A stretch of 39,294 nt of DNA from Candidatus Coatesbacteria bacterium. Lineage in GTDB: Bacteria > RBG-13-66-14. Shown here one piece after another: positions 24,983-33,854 of the stretch. The translations under genes were made by a program, and so were the position numbers. Within the stretch, counting starts at the first letter, position 1, and each line of letters opens with the position of its first letter. Where the stretch lies: the NCBI GenBank assembly GCA_014728225.1, contig WJLX01000007.1:1-39294 (forward strand). Direction: 5' to 3'. The notes under the pieces were generated by a model. That model did no database searches and was not told the origin of the DNA. It saw only the letters and a list, made by a program, of their open reading frames with translations.

Positions 24983-25181
24983 GCGCCGGCGGGGGAGCCC
25001 CCATCCGCGGGACCGGCCCGCCGCCCCGGCCGGAACTGGCACGGTTTTTGCGGAGGCGGAGCGTTAAGGTCGAGCGGAACGCTCGCCGAGATGCAAAAAC
25101 CGTGCCAGTTCCGGCCGGGGGTAGGGATCCGGGGTGCGGGACTCGGCGATGTTGGGGCGCTGGGGGCTCCCCCGCCGGCGC
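24983..25181 (+). repeat. Nested palindromic element, copy 2
   Basis: Outer arms are 21 bp (24983-25003, beginning GCGCCGGCGGGGGAGC, and 25161-25181). Inner arms are 28 bp (25024-25051 and 25093-25120) with the core GGAACTGGCACGGTTTTTGC. The 41-nt loop begins GGAGGCG, ends CGCCGAGAT and contains its own hairpin GAGCGTT/AACGCTC. It lies between guaB3 and the methyltransferase gene and fills most of that 301-nt gap. Confidence 0.95.
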
Positions 25182-25225
25182 CGTTCAGGTGAACCGTGCG
25201 GTGGTCAACTCACGAAACGGTAGTC

Positions 25226-26065
25226 ATGGACACCAGGGAAGTCGCCCGTTACTGGGAGAGCAACGCCGCGGCCTGGACCGAGCTGGCCCGTCGGGGTCGC
25301 GACGTTTACCGCGATTACATCAACACTCCGGCCTTCTTCGCCCTGCTGCCCGGCGTCGCCGGGCGTCGGGGCCTGGACCTCGGCTGTGGCGAGGGATACA
25401 ACACCCGTCTGCTGGCCCGCCGGGGGGCCGAGATGACCGCGCTCGATCTCTGTCCGTCGTTTCTCCGCGCGGCCCGCGAGGAGGAAGTCCGCGAGCCGTT
25501 GGGCATCCGCTACCTGTTAGGCGACGCCCAACGTCTGCCCCTGGCGGCGGCGGCCTTCGATTTCGCCTGTGCCTTCATGAGTCTGATGGACATGCCCGAG
25601 CCGGGGGCGGTCCTGGCCGAGCTTTGGCGGGTGATCAAGCCCGGCGGCTTCCTGCAGTTCTCGATCAGCCATCCCTGCACGGACACCGTCCTGCGCCGCT
25701 GGGTGACCGACGACGACGGCGAACGAACCGGCTTGGAGATTGACGGCTACTTCGAGTCCCCCCATGGGGATGTCGGTCGTTGGTGCTTCGGGCACGCCAC
25801 GGAGGCTGAACGGGAATCATTCGGCGACTTCGTCATCCCCCGCTTCCACCTGACGCTGTCGGAGTGGATCAACTTGTTGATCGATCACGGTTTTCGCCTG
25901 GAGCGTTTGGCCGAGCCCCGGGCCGACAGCGAGGCCCTGGCTCGCCATCCCGATCTGGCCTGGACGCGCCGGGTGCCCTTCTTCCTGATCCTGCGCTGCC
26001 GGCGCGAGGTGTTGACGGGAGCCGGAGAAACTGCCGCTTGCCCGGCCCCCGGTCGTGGATGTTAG
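25226..26065 (+). CDS. Class I SAM-dependent methyltransferase
   Basis: This 279-residue protein has a Methyltransf_11-type fold. Motif I is GLDLGCGEGYNTRLLARRG at about residues 48-66, followed by the acidic strand end TALDLCPSFL. YLLGDAQRLPLAAAAFDFACAFMSLMDMPE and a post-motif LWRVIKPGGFLQFSI also fit. The start MDTREVARYWESNAAAWTEL is typical, so I used the ATG at 25226 rather than the GTG at 25196, which sits 15 nt after the palindromic element. The substrate is not evident. The C-terminal end (TAACPAPGRGC) overlaps a possible promoter element for glgA. Confidence 0.88.
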   Translation: MDTREVARYWESNAAAWTELARRGRDVYRDYINTPAFFALLPGVAGRRGLDLGCGEGYNTRLLARRGAEMTALDLCPSFLRAAREEEVREPLGIRYLLGDAQRLPLAAAAFDFACAFMSLMDMPEPGAVLAELWRVIKPGGFLQFSISHPCTDTVLRRWVTDDDGERTGLEIDGYFESPHGDVGRWCFGHATEAERESFGDFVIPRFHLTLSEWINLLIDHGFRLERLAEPRADSEALARHPDLAWTRRVPFFLILRCRREVLTGAGETAACPAPGRGC

Positions 26066-26068
26066 AAT
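26063..26068 (+). promoter_or_regulatory. Possible -10 element for glgA
   Basis: TGTTAGAAT gives an extended -10 (TAGAAT, 26063-26068) at the end of the methyltransferase gene, about 100 nt before glgA. No convincing -35 is present at 17-18 nt. Confidence 0.3.
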
Positions 26069-26167
26069 GTAAACCACGCGAGAACGAAAAACGGCGCCCG
26101 ACGGTGGCGCGTGTACGCGAGCCTTTTTTACGATAATCGACCGACACCCCGTGGGGGAGGAGTTGCA

Positions 26168-27598
26168 ATGAGGATCCTGTTAGCCGCCAGCGAGGTCGTG
26201 CCTTACGCCAAGACCGGAGGGTTGGCCGATGTCGCCGGCTCTCTGCCCAAGGAATTCGTCGACCTCGAGGCCGACGCCCGTCTGATCATGCCGCGCTACG
26301 CCAAGGTCGAGCAAGAGCTGGACAAGGTCGCCACGGGTCTCGAAGTACCCCTGGGCGATGAGCGAGTGGCCTTCGAGGTCTACGCCGATCGCTCCCAGGG
26401 CTACCCGGCCTACTTCGTCGACTGCCCGGCCTTCTTCGACCGTCCCGGCCTCTACGGCGAGGACGGCGCCGATTACGACGACAACGCCGCCCGCTTCGCC
26501 TTCTTCGCCAAGGCCGTCCTGGAAACGGCCAAGGCCCTCGATTTCGTCCCCGACGTTATCCACTGCCATGACTGGCAGACCGGCCTGGTGCCCCTGCTGG
26601 TCAAGGAAGGCGGTTATCCGGAGTTCGCCAAGACGGCCACCCTGTTCACCATCCACAACCTGGCCTACATGGGTGCCTTCAAGCCCGGGGAAGCCCTGCC
26701 GCTGATCGGCCTCGGCTCCTCGATCTTCAAGGTCGAGGGGGGTCTGGAGTATTACGGCAAGGTCAACTATCTCAAGGCGGGTTTGGTGTTCGCCGATCTG
26801 CTGACAACGGTCAGCCGGAAGTACGCCGCCGAGATCCAGACCCCGGAGTTCGGCTACGGCCTGGAGGGCGTGCTGGCTTCGCGTTCCGCGGAGTTGTACG
26901 GAGTTCTCAACGGCATCGACTACGAGCTGTGGAACCCGGCCGACGATAAGCAGATCCCCAACAACTACTCGGCCGACGACCCCGCCGGCAAGGCCCAGTG
27001 CAAGGCCGCCCTGCAGCGGGAGTACGGCCTGCCCGAGCGCCTCGATGTGCCCCTCGTCGGCATGGTCACCCGGCTGGCCGACCAAAAGGGCCTGGATCTG
27101 TTCGCCGAGGCCGCCGAGGACTTCTTCCGGCGCGAGCTGCAGTTCGTCCTGCTGGGCACCGGGGCTCCCGAGTACCACGAGATGTTCGAGAAGCTGGCCG
27201 CCGAGCATCCCGAGCGCTGCGGTGTCAAGCTGGCCTACGACGCCGCCCTGGCCCAGCGCATCTATGCCGGCTCCGACATGTTCCTGATGCCCAGCCGCTA
27301 CGAGCCCTGCGGCCTGGGTCAACTGATCGCCCTGGCCTACGGCACCATTCCCGTGGTGCGGGCCACCGGCGGGCTGGCCGACACCATCGAGGACGGCGTC
27401 AACGGCTTCCGCTTCGACGAGTATCAAGCATCGCAGATGCTGGACTGTCTGGATCGGGCCCTGGCGGCCTACACCGACCCCGAGGCCTGGACCGAGCTGC
27501 GCCAACGGGCCTTCGACAGCGATTTCTCCTGGGAACGCTCCGCCCGGCGCTACCTCGAGTTGTTCGCCGAGGCCGTCGAGAAGCGCCGGAGTAACTAG
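26168..27598 (+). CDS. glgA: Glycogen synthase (ADP-glucose type)
   Basis: This 476-residue GT5 enzyme elongates alpha-1,4-glucan from ADP-glucose. Its length equals the usual GlgA. It shows the N-terminal ADP-glucose motif KTGGLADV (Lys15 to Val22), HCHDWQTGLVP, TIHNLAYMG, NGIDYELWNP, TRLADQKGLDL, and the catalytic C-terminal loop MPSRYEPCGLGQLIALAYGTIPVVRATGGLADT. The ATG at 26168 has GGGGGAGGAG about 5 nt upstream. No other glycogen genes are adjacent. Glycogen storage is therefore predicted, but the pathway cannot be completed within this window. Confidence 0.96.
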   Translation: MRILLAASEVVPYAKTGGLADVAGSLPKEFVDLEADARLIMPRYAKVEQELDKVATGLEVPLGDERVAFEVYADRSQGYPAYFVDCPAFFDRPGLYGEDGADYDDNAARFAFFAKAVLETAKALDFVPDVIHCHDWQTGLVPLLVKEGGYPEFAKTATLFTIHNLAYMGAFKPGEALPLIGLGSSIFKVEGGLEYYGKVNYLKAGLVFADLLTTVSRKYAAEIQTPEFGYGLEGVLASRSAELYGVLNGIDYELWNPADDKQIPNNYSADDPAGKAQCKAALQREYGLPERLDVPLVGMVTRLADQKGLDLFAEAAEDFFRRELQFVLLGTGAPEYHEMFEKLAAEHPERCGVKLAYDAALAQRIYAGSDMFLMPSRYEPCGLGQLIALAYGTIPVVRATGGLADTIEDGVNGFRFDEYQASQMLDCLDRALAAYTDPEAWTELRQRAFDSDFSWERSARRYLELFAEAVEKRRSN

Positions 27599-27604
27599 TA
27601 ACTC

Positions 27605-27633
27605 TGGACTTAAACCCCGCGTTGTGCTAGGAT
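27605..27633 (+). promoter_or_regulatory. Predicted promoter of rimP-nusA-infB
   Basis: TGGACT (27605-27610) and, 17 nt on, TAGGAT (27628-27633) preceded by TGC resemble the extended -10 promoters found elsewhere here (GTTGTGCTAGRA). Transcription would start near 27640, leaving a 5' leader of about 200 nt before rimP. Confidence 0.45.
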
Positions 27634-27769
27634 GCACTTCTGCTCGGGGGCGACCCCGCCGCGCCGTTGCAACTCACCGACGGCCCGGCCCGAGCGCCTT
27701 TTCTAAGCGCGGCCGCGGACTGGTCGTTCCGTCCTCAGCGTTTCAGCTCAGTAAAACCGAGCGATCCAT

Positions 27770-27799
27770 TCAGCGAAGCTTGACTCAGCGAAGCTTGAC
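27770..27799. repeat. 15-bp tandem duplication just upstream of rimP
   Basis: TCAGCGAAGCTTGAC occurs twice in direct succession, ending 1 nt before the first possible rimP ATG (27801). It is likely a replication-slippage duplication in the leader. Confidence 0.85.
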
Positions 27800-27845
27800 G
27801 ATGACCAGCCAGCCCAGCAAACCACCGACCACCGGAGATGCGGTA

Positions 27846-28355
27846 ATGGAACTCCCCCAGCGCCTGCGCGAGGAGATCATCGACCTCCTCCTGCCCCTGC
27901 TGGATTCCGAGGGAGTCACCCTGGTCGATTGTCAGGTAGCCGTTCACAAGAGCGGGCGCAAGATCATCCTGGCCCTCGACCGCGAGGGCGGGATGAACGT
28001 CGACGACTACGCCCGCTGGACCCGCTACCTCGAGGACGTCCTGGCCGGTGAGCTGCCCGATCTGGGCGCGTTCCGTCTCGAGGTCGGCTCGCCGGGGCTG
28101 GAGCGTATCCTGAGGAGCGAACTCGAGCTCAGTTGGGCCCGGGGACGGCGCGTGGCCGCCAAGGTCCAGCCCGCCGCAGACAGCGGGGAAACCGTCGTCG
28201 GCGAGTTGCGCGACTTCGACCCCTATACCCTCACCCTTCAACCCGCAGCGGGGCCGGAACGTAAACTCGATCGCGAGGAAGTCGTCCAGCTGCGCCTCCA
28301 CCACGAGTGGCCGAAGCAATTCCGCCGCCGTGACAAACGAAGCCGAAAGCGATGA
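27846..28355 (+). CDS. rimP: Ribosome maturation factor RimP
   Basis: This 169-residue protein helps assemble the 30S ribosomal subunit. Family marks are LVDCQVAVHKSGRKIILALDREGGMNVDDYARWTRYLEDVL and FRLEVGSPGLERIL, with the SH3-like C-terminal domain (VVGELRDFDPYTLTLQ) and a basic tail (RRRDKRSRKR). I chose the ATG at 27846 because GGAG lies 8 nt upstream. An ATG at 27801 would add 15 residues, but only weak purines precede it. The stop overlaps the nusA start in ATGA, so the two are translationally coupled, as in many bacteria. Confidence 0.93.
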   Translation: MELPQRLREEIIDLLLPLLDSEGVTLVDCQVAVHKSGRKIILALDREGGMNVDDYARWTRYLEDVLAGELPDLGAFRLEVGSPGLERILRSELELSWARGRRVAAKVQPAADSGETVVGELRDFDPYTLTLQPAAGPERKLDREEVVQLRLHHEWPKQFRRRDKRSRKR

Positions 28356-29650
28356 ATTACGATTTTCTCCAGGCCCTGGAAGCTATCGCCCGCAACAAGG
28401 GTATCGAGCAAGAGGTGCTCTACGAAGCCCTCGAGGCCGGCCTGCGCGCCGCCGCCCGTCGCCGCTTCGGTGATCAGGCTGTCATCGACGCCCAGGTCGA
28501 TCTCGAAGAGGGCCGGGTCGTCGTCTGGCTGACCAAGACCGTCACCGATGATGTCGAGAATCCGGTCAACGAGATCTCCCTCGAGGAGGCCCGCTATCTG
28601 GCCGGCGACGAGGTTGTTCTCGGTGACGAGCTGGACATCGACGTCGACCTCGACGATTTTGGTCGCTCCGCCGCCCAGACCGCCAAGCAGGTGGTCATGC
28701 AGCGCATCCGCGAGGCGGAACGCGACGCCATCTACGAGGAGTTCAAGCACCGCGAGGGCACCCTGGTCAACGGCATCGTCCAGGGCGAGTCCTCCGGCGG
28801 CGTCGTTATCGATCTGCACTCGACCGACGGCATCATGCCCTACTCGGAATCGATCGTCAACGAACGTTACCGCAAGGGCGACCGGGTGCGCTGCTTCGTG
28901 CTCGAGGTGCGCAAGACCAGCCGCAGCCCGCAGATCATCCTCTCCCGGCGTCATCCGGCCCTGGTGGCCGAGCTGTTCTACGAGGAGATCCCCGAGGTCG
29001 CCGACGGCACCGTCGAGATCGTCAACATCGCCCGCGACGCCGGCTTCCGCTCCAAGGTCGCCGTGCGCTCCACCGATCCCAACGTCGACGCCGTGGGCAC
29101 CTGCGTGGGTCTGCGCGGCTACCGCATCCAGTCCATCGTCCGCCAGCTAGATCAGGAGCGCGTAGATCTGGTGCTCTGGAGCCCCGAAATCAAGGCCTTC
29201 ACCAAGCACGCCTTCAATCCCGTCGAGGTGCTCAACGTCGAGTACGACGAGTACAACGACCGCCTGCTGGTCGTCGTTCCCGAGGACAAACTCTCCATCG
29301 CCATCGGCAAGCGCGGCCGCAACATCAAGCTGGCCTCGCGCCTGGTTAATATGCGCATCGACGTGCGCAGCCCGGAGCAGTTCGAAAAGGAAAAGACCGA
29401 GGTGATGGAGGCCGAGGAACACGACGACGCCATGGTCGAGCTGCTGGATCTCCCCGGGGTCGGCGAGGCCACCGCCGAGGAGCTATTCAAGGCCGGCTTC
29501 GACAGCCTGGAGGCCGTCGCTGTGGCCGAGATCGCGGAGCTGACCGCAGTTCCCGGTATCGGCCCCAAGACCGCCGACTCCATCAAGGCCGCCGCCGCCG
29601 AACTGTTGCGTGAGCTCGATGAGGTCGACGACGAGGATGACGTAGACTAG
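28352..29650 (+). CDS. nusA: Transcription termination/antitermination factor NusA
   Basis: This 432-residue protein binds RNA polymerase and RNA to modulate pausing, termination and antitermination. The N-terminal polymerase-binding domain covers about residues 1-130 (FLQALEAIARNKGIEQEVLYEALEAGLRAAARRRFG). An S1 domain follows at about 135-200 (REGTLVNGIVQGESSGGVVIDL). The two KH domains are at about 205-345 (KVAVRSTDPNVDAVGTCVGLRGYRIQSIVRQL, and LSIAIGKRGRNIKLASRL). The C-terminal end carries a helix-hairpin-helix pair (DLPGVGEATAEELFKAGFDSL, VPGIGPKTADSI). The product ends in an acidic tail. It is co-transcribed with rimP and infB. Confidence 0.96.
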   Translation: MNYDFLQALEAIARNKGIEQEVLYEALEAGLRAAARRRFGDQAVIDAQVDLEEGRVVVWLTKTVTDDVENPVNEISLEEARYLAGDEVVLGDELDIDVDLDDFGRSAAQTAKQVVMQRIREAERDAIYEEFKHREGTLVNGIVQGESSGGVVIDLHSTDGIMPYSESIVNERYRKGDRVRCFVLEVRKTSRSPQIILSRRHPALVAELFYEEIPEVADGTVEIVNIARDAGFRSKVAVRSTDPNVDAVGTCVGLRGYRIQSIVRQLDQERVDLVLWSPEIKAFTKHAFNPVEVLNVEYDEYNDRLLVVVPEDKLSIAIGKRGRNIKLASRLVNMRIDVRSPEQFEKEKTEVMEAEEHDDAMVELLDLPGVGEATAEELFKAGFDSLEAVAVAEIAELTAVPGIGPKTADSIKAAAAELLRELDEVDDEDDVD

Positions 29651-29736
29651 CCCGGTGGAAGCCCGGCATACACTTACCTGAACGAACCGTACGCGAAGGA
29701 TCTTTGCGCCAGACGCGAGATCAACAACGGAGCATC

Positions 29737-29752
29737 CAACGGGTATCCGTTG
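29737..29752 (+). other. Hairpin in the nusA-infB gap
   Basis: CAACGG-GTAT-CCGTTG is a perfect 6-bp hairpin with no U-tract after it. It lies about 60 nt before infB and may shape its 5' region rather than end transcription. Confidence 0.4.
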
Positions 29753-29810
29753 ACGACGAGTCTGTCGGTTTCGCCGGCGACGGCGCCGTGAAAGAGGGTT
29801 GCACTCCACG

Positions 29811-32351
29811 ATGAGGGTTTACGAATTAGCCAAAGAGTTCGGTATCCCCAGCAAGCTGCTCATCGCCCGGATGAGAGCGCTGGGTATCGAGGTCAGCGGC
29901 CACATGGCCGGTTTGACCGAAGAACAGGAACGCCGCTTGCGTTCCAAGTTCGCCCCTCGGGAGAAACCCCGCAGCACCAAGGTCAACGCCGCCAAGGTGA
30001 CCAAGGGCGGCAAGAAGCCCCGGGTCCGGGTCCGCCACCGACCCAAGGAGGAACCCGCCGAAGAGGAGCGGGAAACCACCGCAAGCGCCGAAGCCGCCGA
30101 GGACGAGAGCAAAATCCGGGGCGTCGAACCCGCCGCCGACGAAGCCGAGGACCGTCCGAAGAAGACCGCGGCTTCAGAAAAAACCGTCAAAAGCGAGGAC
30201 GCCGCCAAGGGAAGCGTCACCGATACCGTCGGCTCCGCCGCCGACGAGGTCAAGGTCGCGCCCAAGAAGGTTGAACCTCCGAGCAGGCCGACCAAGCCCG
30301 TTGGTCGACCCAAGGTCCGGCCCAAGGCCGCCGTCAAGCCCGGCAAGCCCGAGCGGGACATCAAGCGCCCCGTCTTTGACGATAAGGGCGGCAAGAAGGA
30401 CAAGAAGGAGAAAAAGGTCGGCAAGAAGGGGCCACGGATCCTCTACCGGCCCGAAAAACCGCTGACCGCCGAAGAGTTGGGGCTGGACAAGGACAAACAA
30501 CGTCGCTCCGCCGAGGAATCGCGCCGGGCCCGGCGCAAGCGCCGCCGCCGCCGTCGTAAATCCGGTTCCGCCCAGATCCACGAGCTGCGTACCGCCCGCA
30601 AGAAACGCAGCAAGGAGAAGACGGCCAAGCAGCTCACGATCGATCGTGCCCTGACCCCCGTCGAGTTGGCCGACAAGCTGTCGGTGACCAGTGACGAGAT
30701 CCTGCAGCGCCTCGAGGCCCTCGGCGAAGAGTACAGCGTCGTCGAGGAGATGGACATCGAGACCACGGCGGCCCTGGTCGAGGAATTTGACTACACCGCC
30801 GTCCTGCCCGACGACTACGACGACGAGAGCAAGCTGCAATCCCGGCCGCCGATCGTGGCCGTCCTGGGCCATGTCGATCACGGTAAGACCACCCTGCTGG
30901 ACTACATCCGCCAGACCAAGGTCGCCGCGGGCGAGGCCGGCGGGATCACCCAGCATATCGGCGCCTACCAGGTCGAAACCGCCGAGGGCAAGCTGACCTT
31001 CATCGATACACCGGGTCACGAGGCCTTCACCGCCATGCGGGCCCGCGGGGCCGAGGTGACCGATATCGTCGTCCTCGTCGTCGCCGCCGACGACGGAGTG
31101 ATGCCCCAGACCGTCGAGGCCGTCAACCACGCCCGCGCCGCCGGCGTCGAGATCGTCGTCGCCGTCACCAAGATCGACAAGGACAACGCCGATCCGGAGC
31201 GGGTCCGCCGCCAGCTCTCCAAGTACAACGTCCAACCCGAACAGTGGGGCGGCGAGAATACTTTCTGCGACGTATCCGGCATCTCGGGCGAGGGGGTCGA
31301 TCACCTGCTGGAGATCCTGGCCCTCCACGGTGAGATGCTCGAACTCCAGGCCGATCCCGACGCCAGCCCCCAGGCCGTGGTCATCGAGAGCCGTATCGAT
31401 CGCGGACGGGGCACCGTGGCCACCGTGGTGGTCACCGACGGAACCCTCAAGCCCAAAATGGCCTTTGTCTGCGGTACCGAGGCCGGCAAGGTCCGCATCT
31501 TGTCCAACGAGCAGGGCAAGCGCCTCAAGGCCGTCGGGCCCGGCTCGCCGGCCGAGGTCCAGGGCTTCGACGGCATACCGGAGGCCGGAGACACCCTGGT
31601 CGTCGTCGCCGATGAGAAAGAAGCCCGCAGCATCGCCCAACTGCGCCAGAACGCCGCCCGGGAGGAGAAGCTTCAGACCCGGCAGCGCCAAAGCCTGGCC
31701 GATTTCCTGGCCCCCGGCGGCGGCGAGGAGAAGAAGAAACTCAAACTCGTCGTCAAGGCCGATGTCGCCGGTACCGTCGAGGCCGTCGTCGATTCACTCG
31801 GGCGTTTCGAGAGCGACGAGGTCGAGCTCGAGGTCATCCACTCCGCCGTCGGCGCGATCACCGAGGCCGACGTTCAGCTGGCCGCCGCTTCCGAGGCCGT
31901 CGTCGTCGGCTTCAGCGTCCGCCCCGACTCCAAAGCCCAGAAGCTGGCCCAGGAGATCAACGTCGAGATCAAGAACTTCCGCATCATCTACGAGCTTCTC
32001 GACGAGGTCCGCGAGTTGCTTTCCGGCCTGTTGTCCCCGGAGATCCGCGAGGAGGACCACGGCAAGGCCGAGGTGCGCCAGACCTTCCGTGTGCCCAAGG
32101 TCGGCGTTATCGCCGGTTGCTACATCACCGCGGGTCGGATCAACCGCAAGGATCACGCCCGGCTGGTGCGCGACGGTCGCGTGGTTTGGGAGGGTCGCCT
32201 GGAGAGCCTGCGCCGCTTCAAGGACGACGTCCGCGAAGTCGCCGAAGGCTACGAATGCGGCATCGGACTCCAACGCTTCGACGACATCCACATCGGCGAT
32301 GTCATCGAGACCTACACCCTCGTCGAGGAGGCCCGGGAGTTCAAGGCCTGA
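29811..32351 (+). CDS. infB: Translation initiation factor IF-2
   Basis: This 846-residue GTPase places initiator tRNA on the 30S subunit. An N-terminal IF2_N domain ([20 protein letters not shown], residues 1 to about 50) is followed by a long charged linker rich in Lys/Glu/Pro with a [12 protein letters not shown] patch. A second IF2_N region ([26 protein letters not shown]) comes next. The G domain has G1 GHVDHGKTT (about residue 353) and G3 DTPGHEAF. G4 reads TKID where most IF-2 proteins have NKID. Domains II-IV follow, with the conserved [12 protein letters not shown] and the C-terminal [15 protein letters not shown]. The ATG at 29811 is used, with AGAGGG 12 nt upstream. A strong terminator follows, so rbfA and truB are not downstream here. 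Confidence 0.96.
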   Translation: MRVYELAKEFGIPSKLLIARMRALGIEVSGHMAGLTEEQERRLRSKFAPREKPRSTKVNAAKVTKGGKKPRVRVRHRPKEEPAEEERETTASAEAAEDESKIRGVEPAADEAEDRPKKTAASEKTVKSEDAAKGSVTDTVGSAADEVKVAPKKVEPPSRPTKPVGRPKVRPKAAVKPGKPERDIKRPVFDDKGGKKDKKEKKVGKKGPRILYRPEKPLTAEELGLDKDKQRRSAEESRRARRKRRRRRRKSGSAQIHELRTARKKRSKEKTAKQLTIDRALTPVELADKLSVTSDEILQRLEALGEEYSVVEEMDIETTAALVEEFDYTAVLPDDYDDESKLQSRPPIVAVLGHVDHGKTTLLDYIRQTKVAAGEAGGITQHIGAYQVETAEGKLTFIDTPGHEAFTAMRARGAEVTDIVVLVVAADDGVMPQTVEAVNHARAAGVEIVVAVTKIDKDNADPERVRRQLSKYNVQPEQWGGENTFCDVSGISGEGVDHLLEILALHGEMLELQADPDASPQAVVIESRIDRGRGTVATVVVTDGTLKPKMAFVCGTEAGKVRILSNEQGKRLKAVGPGSPAEVQGFDGIPEAGDTLVVVADEKEARSIAQLRQNAAREEKLQTRQRQSLADFLAPGGGEEKKKLKLVVKADVAGTVEAVVDSLGRFESDEVELEVIHSAVGAITEADVQLAAASEAVVVGFSVRPDSKAQKLAQEINVEIKNFRIIYELLDEVRELLSGLLSPEIREEDHGKAEVRQTFRVPKVGVIAGCYITAGRINRKDHARLVRDGRVVWEGRLESLRRFKDDVREVAEGYECGIGLQRFDDIHIGDVIETYTLVEEAREFKA

Positions 32352-32369
32352 TGCTTTCGTTTCAAACCC

Positions 32370-32406
32370 GCAACAACGGAGCCCGGCGGCTCCGTTGTTG
32401 CTTTTT
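32370..32406 (+). terminator. Strong intrinsic terminator after infB
   Basis: GCAACAACGGAGCC (32370-32383) pairs perfectly with its complement (32388-32401) around CGGC and is followed by TTTTT. Confidence 0.95.
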
Positions 32407-32427
32407 CCGCGTAGAACGCCCACGCTC

Positions 32428-32621
32428 CGGCGGCCCTCGAAAACGTACCGCAGCGTTACCGCGGGTATTCATCGTTTAGCGCCGGAACCGGCACGGGTTT
32501 TTGCATCTCGGCGACCGTTCCGCTCAAGCATACCGGTCGGCCTCCGCAAAAACCGTGCCGGTTCCGGCGCGGGGCTTCGCCGGGTTGGAGAAGGCGGGGC
32601 AGGTTATTTCGAGGGCCGCCG
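32428..32621 (-). repeat. Nested palindromic element, copy 3 (loop inverted)
   Basis: Outer arms CGGCGGCCCTCGAAA (32428-32442) and complement (32607-32621) enclose inner arms at 32479-32504 and 32546-32570. The core is GGAACCGGCACGG(G)TTTTTGC; the left arm has one extra G. The 41-nt loop begins ATCTCGGCG and ends GGCCTCC, the reverse of the other four copies, so I assign it to the minus strand. It lies between the infB terminator and the convergent secreted-protein gene. Confidence 0.93.
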
Positions 32622-32658
32622 CGAGCGCGGAGTGGTCAACCGGTTACGTCGGGCGATA

Positions 32659-32692
32659 TCAAACGAGGAATCCCGCGGGATTCCTCGTTTGA
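32659..32692. terminator. Perfect 34-bp palindrome downstream of the secreted-protein gene
   Basis: TCAAACGAGGAATCCCG (32659-32675) is followed directly by its exact reverse complement (32676-32692). It begins 18 nt beyond the stop codon of the minus-strand gene and probably ends its transcription, although no U-tract follows. Confidence 0.65.
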
Positions 32693-32709
32693 GGTCGGAT
32701 AGTCGGGGG

Positions 32710-33492
32710 CTAGTCGATCAGGGTCTTGAGTTCTCCCCAGCTGACCGGTTCGACGGCGTTGGTTTCTACGTAATCCATCATGTAGTCCAGGCAGTTGTGG
32801 ATCATGTTCCAGGTGGCCGGGGTGTAGACCTGGTCCCACCACTCCCGGGAATCGGCGTTGCCGTTCCAGTAGACGATGATGCCGTTGCCGGCGCCGACGT
32901 TTTCGGTGACGATGAGCTTGTCGGGGCCGATCAGGGTGCCGCGGCGCAGTTTGCCCAGGCTGATGGTTTCCGGGGATTGGGCGCGGACGTTGTCGCAATC
33001 GCGACAGGTCTCGACCAGATCGTAACTCGCGTTGTAGAAGTCACCGTTGGGTCCGCTGGTGATCCAGTGCTCCTTGCTGATCCGGAAGGCGTCGGCGTCG
33101 AGATAATCGCCGTTGGTGGTGGAGTTGACCAGATCGGCCATGTAGGGATCGTTGGGCAGGCCGATGCTGTCGCGGCCGGTGACCACCAGGCAGTTGCCCT
33201 CGTCGACCCAGCTCTGCAGCGTGTCGCGCTCGCTGCTGCTGATGGCGCGGCTGGCGTTGTACCAGAGGATGATATTGTAGGGTTCCAGTGCGGTGGGGTC
33301 CTCGCTGTAGAGGTTCAAGGCGTTGTCGAAGAAGTGATCGAACTCGATACCCCAGTCGCCGAGATCGTCCTCGAAGGTTAGCATGTTCTCGTTGCCCCCG
33401 GCATCGTTTTCGTCGTCGAGGAGCAGCAGGTTGTATTCGGCGGCGTAGGCGACGGTTAACAAACCGAGTAGCACTAACAACGCTTTACGCAT
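32710..33492 (-). CDS. Secreted protein of unknown function, GATase-like fold suspected
   Basis: This 260-residue protein has a clear signal peptide (MRKALLVLLGLLTVAYA, cut before AEY). The mature start NLLLLDDENDAGGNENMLTF looks like the first strand and loop of class I glutamine-amidotransferase-like domains seen in extracellular proteins of uncultured bacteria. The pattern YNIILWYNASRAISSSERDTLQSWVDEGNCLVVTGRDS continues this: a strand, then a helix bearing the DTLQSWVDEGN motif. No catalytic Cys-His-Glu set is obvious, so it may be a non-enzymatic module. GGGAGGG lies about 4 nt before the ATG. A strong extended -10 promoter at 33739-33767 gives it a leader of about 240 nt. I do not know the function. 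Confidence 0.88.
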   Translation of the reverse strand: MRKALLVLLGLLTVAYAAEYNLLLLDDENDAGGNENMLTFEDDLGDWGIEFDHFFDNALNLYSEDPTALEPYNIILWYNASRAISSSERDTLQSWVDEGNCLVVTGRDSIGLPNDPYMADLVNSTTNGDYLDADAFRISKEHWITSGPNGDFYNASYDLVETCRDCDNVRAQSPETISLGKLRRGTLIGPDKLIVTENVGAGNGIIVYWNGNADSREWWDQVYTPATWNMIHNCLDYMMDYVETNAVEPVSWGELKTLID

Positions 33493-33732
33493 TTATCCCT
33501 CCCGGTTCGGCGGTTGAAGGCGGCGGATAGCTGGGGGATTGTCGGAATCACCCGGGCTGAGAGCGGCGTCGATGTCCAGCGGTGAGTTCAACGTGTTGCC
33601 GTCCGGTGGACGCCGAGCTTTGATTGTTGGCGGGGTGGAAGCGGACTGCTGTCTCGCTCGGGAGCCCCTGTTGGAGCGGCCGTATCGGGTGATGCTTCCG
33701 TTTTCGCCCCATTTGGCGACACATGACAGCTC
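33493..33732 (-). other. Long 5' leader of the secreted-protein gene
   Basis: Transcription on the minus strand from about 33732 would leave about 240 nt before the start codon. I see no ORF or recognisable riboswitch in it, and no obvious terminator hairpin. Its purpose is not evident. Confidence 0.4.
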
Positions 33733-33738
33733 GTGAGT

Positions 33739-33767
33739 AATATAGCATCGCATTTGGCGGTCGTCAA
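33739..33767 (-). promoter_or_regulatory. Strong predicted promoter of the secreted-protein gene
   Basis: On the minus strand TTGACG (33762-33767), a 17-nt spacer and TATATT (33739-33744) preceded by TGC make a near-consensus extended -10 promoter. Confidence 0.75.
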
Positions 33768-33821
33768 TCATAGCGCCGGGTTTTTGCCGCCTTAGATGGA
33801 CCGTCGACTTGCAGCGTCGAC

Positions 33822-33850
33822 TTGCCTGGACGAGCCCCTGTTGCTATGAT
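33822..33850 (+). promoter_or_regulatory. Strong predicted promoter of a possible small RNA
   Basis: TTGCCT (33822-33827), a 17-nt spacer and TATGAT (33845-33850) preceded by TGC form an extended -10 promoter. It is divergent from the minus-strand promoter 55 nt away. CGTCGACTTGC is directly repeated just upstream (33802 and 33814). Confidence 0.7.
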
Positions 33851-33854
33851 AGAA

